NCBI RefSeq assembly: GCF_004745945.1
Contig: NZ_SRLE01000012.1
Span: forward strand, 62,001-126,000
DNA length: 64,000 nt
Direction: 5' to 3'
DNA from: Mangrovimicrobium sediminis
GTDB taxonomy: Bacteria; Pseudomonadota; Gammaproteobacteria; Pseudomonadales; Halieaceae
The notes under the pieces are model-generated. The model did no database searches and was not told the DNA's origin. It was given only the letters and a program-made list of their open reading frames with translations. Below are positions 60,918 through 64,000 of the stretch, one piece after another. Position 1 is the first letter of the stretch. Each line of letters opens with the position of its first letter. Position numbers and translations under genes: made by a program.

Positions 60918-60945
60918 GCCCTTCGCTTAGCACCGACACTCCAGC

Positions 60946-60965
60946 GGCGGGCCTGCGGGCCCGCC
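60946..60965 (+). promoter_or_regulatory. Hairpin between ahpC and ahpF
   Basis: GGCGGGCC-TGCG-GGCCCGCC, eight pairs, in the 81-base gap. There is no T run. Partial termination or RNA protection here would let ahpC outnumber ahpF. Confidence 0.6.
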
Positions 60966-60998
60966 ACTCACAGAACCCCCAGTTTCAGGAGTTTTAGC

Positions 60999-62582
60999 AT
61001 GTTGACCAAGGATATTCTCGAAGCCCTCAAGGGCTACACCGCCAGCATGAGCCGCCCGGTCACCTTCGTGGTGCAGACCGGCGAGCACGCCAAGCGCGGC
61101 GAGCTGCTGGAACTGTTGCGCGGCATCGCCGGCGTGTCCGACCTCGTCAGCGTCGAGGAGCGCGACATGTCCGCTGTACTGCGCAGCCCCGTCAGCTTCC
61201 TTATTGAAGCCGACGGCGAGGACACCGGCATTCGCTTCTCCGGCGTGCCCGGCGGCCACGAATTCAACTCGCTGGTGCTGGCCCTGCTGCACAGCGGCGG
61301 CGTACCGCACAAGCTCGATGCGAGCATCGCGGAGATGCTGGGTAACATCGACGACGCGCTGCACTTCGAAGTGTTCGTCAGCCTCAGCTGTCACAACTGC
61401 CCGGACGTGGTGCAGGCGCTCAACCAGTTCGCCCTGCTCAACCCGGCCATCAGCACCGAGATGCTCGACGGCGGCCTCTATCCTGAGGTTATCGCCGAGC
61501 GCGACATCCAGGGCGTGCCCACTGTCTACCTGAACGGCGAGCTGTTCGCCAACGGCAAGGTGGACGCCGCCGGCCTGGTGGAAAAACTGCTGGAGAATCA
61601 CCCCGGCATGGCGCAGGTAGCCGACACCGCCAGCCTGCCCCTGCAGGATGTCACCGTGGTCGGTGGCGGTCCCGCCGGCGTCGCCGCGGCGATCTACGCC
61701 GCGCGCAAGGGCCTGGCCGTGACCCTGGTGGCCGACCGTTTCGGCGGCCAGGTGAAGGACACCATGGGCATCGAAAATCTGGTCTCGGTGCCCTACACCA
61801 CCGGCCCTGAACTTTCAGGCAAGCTGATGGAGCACCTGCGCGAGTACGACATCACCCTGCGCGAACACCTTAAGGTGGCGAGTATCGAGAAAGGGCCGAT
61901 CAAGCAGCTGACCCTGTCCTCCGGCGAGCGCATCGACACGCGCAGCGTGATCGTTGCCACCGGCGCGCGCTGGCGCGAGCTGGGCGTGCCCGGCGAGAAG
62001 GAAAACATCGGCAACGGCGTGGCCTACTGCCCGCACTGCGACGGCCCGTTCTTCAAGGGCAAGGACGTGGCGGTGATCGGCGGCGGCAACTCCGGCATCG
62101 AGGCGGCCCTGGATCTGGCGGGCATCGTCAACTCGGTCACGGTGTTCGAGTTCCTGCCCGAACTGAAAGCGGACAAGGTGCTGGTCGAGCAGGCCGAGAA
62201 ACGCGAGAACATCACGATTCTGAAGAACGTGGCCACCAAGCAGGTCATCGCCGACAGCGGCAAGGTGGTCGGCCTCGAGTACGAGGACCGCGAAACAGGC
62301 GACCTCTACACCCGCGAATTGGCCGGCGTGTTCGTGCAGATCGGCCTGGTGCCGAACAGCCAGTTCCTCGACGGTGTGGTCGACCTGACCAAACACGGCG
62401 AGGTGGTGATCGACGAGCGCGGCCGCACTTCGGAAGAGGGCATCTTCGCCTGCGGCGACGTCACCACGGTCCCCTACAAGCAGATCGTGGTCTCGATGGG
62501 CGAAGGCGCGAAAGCCTCCCTGGCCTGCTTCGAGTACCTGATGCTCAACCCGGTACCCGCCGGCGAAGACCTCGCCGCCTGA
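60999..62582 (+). CDS. ahpF: Alkyl hydroperoxide reductase flavoprotein subunit
   Basis: A 527-residue NADH-dependent flavoprotein that recycles AhpC. The N-terminal double thioredoxin fold has [20 protein letters not shown] (CxxC). The C-terminal thioredoxin-reductase-like part has [20 protein letters not shown] (FAD), the [16 protein letters not shown] disulfide (CxxC) and [20 protein letters not shown] (NADH). [20 protein letters not shown] closes the FAD site. Length is standard for AhpF. CAGGAG precedes the ATG. Confidence 0.97.
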   Translation: MLTKDILEALKGYTASMSRPVTFVVQTGEHAKRGELLELLRGIAGVSDLVSVEERDMSAVLRSPVSFLIEADGEDTGIRFSGVPGGHEFNSLVLALLHSGGVPHKLDASIAEMLGNIDDALHFEVFVSLSCHNCPDVVQALNQFALLNPAISTEMLDGGLYPEVIAERDIQGVPTVYLNGELFANGKVDAAGLVEKLLENHPGMAQVADTASLPLQDVTVVGGGPAGVAAAIYAARKGLAVTLVADRFGGQVKDTMGIENLVSVPYTTGPELSGKLMEHLREYDITLREHLKVASIEKGPIKQLTLSSGERIDTRSVIVATGARWRELGVPGEKENIGNGVAYCPHCDGPFFKGKDVAVIGGGNSGIEAALDLAGIVNSVTVFEFLPELKADKVLVEQAEKRENITILKNVATKQVIADSGKVVGLEYEDRETGDLYTRELAGVFVQIGLVPNSQFLDGVVDLTKHGEVVIDERGRTSEEGIFACGDVTTVPYKQIVVSMGEGAKASLACFEYLMLNPVPAGEDLAA

Positions 62583-62599
62583 CTGGCCCTCCCGCCAGA

Positions 62600-62625
62600 G
62601 GGGTCAGAGCCACGGCTCTGACCCC
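62600..62625. repeat. REP-like palindrome GGGGTCAGAGCC/GGCTCTGACCCC, also terminator of ahpF
   Basis: Perfect 12-base arms with a 2-base centre, 17 bases past the ahpF stop, followed by GGTTTTCG. Its core matches the arms at 4953-5039. Confidence 0.75.
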
Positions 62626-62698
62626 GGTTTTCGATTGCCAAGTCTTTTCTCTGACTCCGTTGAACAGCCGTGTAGCGCGAGTGGCTGGTTCGGTTCCT

Positions 62699-62767
62699 GG
62701 CAGGGAGCGTCAGCCCTTCCAGGGTTCGAAAAGCACACTCACCCTGGAAGGGCTGACGCTCCCTGCC
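62699..62767. repeat. Perfect 27-bp inverted repeat
   Basis: Arms 62699-62725 and 62741-62767 are exact reverse complements (core GGGAGCGTCAGCCCTTCC) with a 15-base spacer. The RNA or cruciform would be a 27-pair hairpin. Confidence 0.9.
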
Positions 62768-63103
62768 CTGCGACACCCAGCTTGCTGCGAGATTGCTACC
62801 GGCCCAGTTCGCCAAAGACGGCCCGGCAGCGGGGGCGTTGCCCGCTCCAGTCCGGCGCCGCTCCGCGGTGCCCTCAGTCGGCCGGGAGCCTTAAAGCGCT
62901 GCGCTGTCTCCCGTCGCTCCCTCGGCGCCAGACGTGATTTCCGCGGCCAACACCCCCACTGCCGGGCCTCGCATTGCGCGAGAAAAGCGATTGGGAGTTT
63001 CGAGCAGCGTGTTATCGCACAGCGCGATCCGCGCGCACGGACGTTTTTATCCGGCAGGTCACTCACTATGGGAACCGCGCACCACTGAGCATCGAGCCGC
63101 AAG

Positions 63104-63243
63104 TGCCGGGAGACGGGCGGGTGGAGCGCTCGCAAAAGACGCGCCGAGGAAGTGGAGCGAGACCGCTTGCGGGCTCGCGACCGACCGAGGGCACCCCGGA
63201 GGGGCGCGATCTTCAGAGCGCTCCGCCCGCGGGTCTCCCGGCA
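63104..63243. repeat. Large imperfect inverted repeat (28-bp arms, 84-base loop)
   Basis: Arms 63104-63131 and 63216-63243 pair at 25 of 28 positions (outer part TGCCGGGAGAC/GTCTCCCGGCA; inner part GGAGCGCTC/GAGCGCTCC). The loop holds a further hairpin (GCGAG...CTCGC) and GACGCGCC/GGGGCGCG complementarity, so the whole could fold as one branched structure. Confidence 0.75.
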
Positions 63244-63299
63244 ACCCTCCCATCCCCCTGGATCGGCAGACGATCACCGCTCGGGTAGTTCCGGCAGGA

Positions 63300-63376
63300 G
63301 GCAGTCGGGAATGAGGTCTACCTACGATGCGACTGAGCTTTTGGAGCGTCGTAGGTAGACCTCATTCCCGATTGCC
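63300..63376. repeat. 28-bp inverted repeat with one mismatch
   Basis: Arms 63300-63327 and 63349-63376 (core TCGTAGGTAGACCTCATTCC on the right arm) flank a 21-base spacer. GTAG ahead of the palindrome is a REP-like feature. Confidence 0.9.
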
Positions 63377-63427
63377 GGCGAGGCTACGCATATACACAAG
63401 CGCATCCATCCGTAGCCACAAAAGAAA

Positions 63428-63448
63428 ACGCCCGCAAAAAGCGGGCGT
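63428..63448 (-). terminator. Intrinsic terminator of the last gene
   Basis: On the minus strand ACGCCCGC-TTTTT-GCGGGCGT is followed by TTTTCTTTTG, 26 bases after the stop at 63474. Confidence 0.85.
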
Positions 63449-63473
63449 CCAGAAAGCACAGCAGTCAGCCGAA

Positions 63474-64000
63474 CTACTCGTCCGCCACCCGCACAGTGCG
63501 CACACTCCAGCCCTCACGCCAGCCCATCTGCGCCGCCTGGTTCGGCCAGGTGCTCAGGTTGCGCGGCTCCGTTTGCAGGAGCTCCAGGTTGAAGCCGTTC
63601 GCCATGCCAACCAGGAAGCGCTTGCCCTCCGGGTCCGCCGCGTCCGGGCGCACGATGCGATAGCCGTAGTTGAGGCCGTTGCCGGCGCCGCCGCGGTCCG
63701 CCAGGTAGAACGTGTTGGTGCCCGGTGCCTTGCACACCAGGTCCGCGCCCCACTGGAAGCGGGTAATCATGCCGAAGATCGAGTAGCCCAGGTCCAGGGT
63801 GCCGAAGCACATGCGCTGCTCCGCCGGATTGGCCGGGTGGTTGATGTCGCCCGCCCAGCTGTAGGCCATCAGGTACTCGTAGCGGAAGCCGAACTCGTCG
63901 GTGACGATCGCGTTGCCCGCCTGGCTCAGGCCCTGGCCGCACAGGCCGCCGCCGCCCGGACGCGGGAAGCTCGGGGTCCAACCGGTATCGGTGTCGACGA
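63474..64000 (-). CDS. Unrecognised protein, C-terminal part (start outside the window)
   Basis: A minus-strand frame is open from the window edge (64000) to a TAG at 63474, giving at least 175 residues. The visible part includes RPGGGGLCGQGLSQAGNAIV, FRYEYLMAYSWAGDINHPAN, FQWGADLVCKAPGTNTFYLA and MGWREGWSVRTVRVADE. It is rich in Gly, Asn, Trp and aromatic residues, with three Cys, as in exported proteins. I do not recognise the family. An ATG at 63869 is internal, since the frame continues upstream without stops and with similar composition. A strong terminator follows it. Confidence 0.6.
   Translation of the reverse strand, partial: VDTDTGWTPSFPRPGGGGLCGQGLSQAGNAIVTDEFGFRYEYLMAYSWAGDINHPANPAEQRMCFGTLDLGYSIFGMITRFQWGADLVCKAPGTNTFYLADRGGAGNGLNYGYRIVRPDAADPEGKRFLVGMANGFNLELLQTEPRNLSTWPNQAAQMGWREGWSVRTVRVADE

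Larger units (their letters stand above)
62583..63473. other. Gene-free repeat island (891 bases)
   Basis: No frame here has a ribosome site, family resemblance or sensible codon pattern. The region holds a REP-like palindrome (62600-62625), long inverted repeats at 62699-62767, 63104-63243 and 63300-63376, and the terminator of the next gene (63428-63448). A stretch at 62854-62928 (minus) is an inverted diverged copy of 63141-63208. Both copies contain GCGCCGAGG and GAGGGCACC. Confidence 0.7.

Noticed and set aside
62934-63314. Plus- and minus-strand short frames within the repeat island
   Set aside because: No ribosome sites, repeats run through them, and translations are Arg/Pro/Ala-rich without family resemblance.

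Overview
The window is a GC-rich, densely coded stretch of a chromosome, probably from a marine gammaproteobacterium. A Halieaceae/OM60-type relative is a plausible guess but is inference only. The clues are OxyR with AhpCF, a split class II ribonucleotide reductase (NrdJ plus a TSCPD partner), hexuronate catabolism with a TRAP transporter, a DUF1538 transporter pair with P-II-like and CBS proteins, and multihaem cytochromes. I see no tRNA, rRNA, CRISPR array, complete IS element or prophage.

Layout. 1-4951: a TRAP transporter (dctPQM, minus) divergent from uxaC-uxuB; the shared 347-base control region carries two copies of an AATTGGCCT(T/G)ACCAG operator-like site. 5057-6856: a LysM/BON protein, a possible small membrane protein and an M28 peptidase. 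7177-11340: the most novel locus, a five-gene set with a 42-residue RiPP-precursor-like peptide, a PqqD-like/M50 membrane metalloprotease, a small unknown, an LpxL-like acyltransferase lacking its catalytic acid, and a lipoprotein alpha/beta hydrolase. 11300-31931: housekeeping and accessory metabolism (GNAT, a Tat-exported molybdenum hydroxylase pair, a PEP-CTERM-like protein, NhaA, rhodanese, a PyrD-PyrK fusion, SelO, an amidohydrolase, an LLM oxidoreductase, a ferritin-like protein, the DUF1538 operon, AsmA, AvtA).

32028-36891: a minus-strand redox operon (flavoprotein/BFD/membrane fusion, 11-haem cytochrome, DUF3365 haem protein, small cytochrome c, globin) behind a sigma-54 promoter and an intrinsic terminator lying in the leader. 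The divergent nrdJ operon has a phased pair of NrdR boxes. 40246-56948: cupin/MFS, a PLD-family lipoprotein, PfkA, amidohydrolase, YhhQ, alcohol dehydrogenase, thiolase with a hydratase-only FadB-like protein, PhhB, homocysteine methyltransferase, and a TetR regulator with a perfect palindromic operator. 56962-62582: the peroxide-defence block oxyR, diguanylate cyclase, ahpC, ahpF. 62583-63473: a gene-free island of long inverted repeats. The window ends inside an unrecognised minus-strand gene.

A recurring theme is short tandem duplication (11-30 bp periods) in intergenic DNA. At four loci the duplicated unit includes the last codons and stop codon of a gene. Palindromes sharing GGGGTCAGA/TCTGACCCC recur at three places and look like REP-type repeats.
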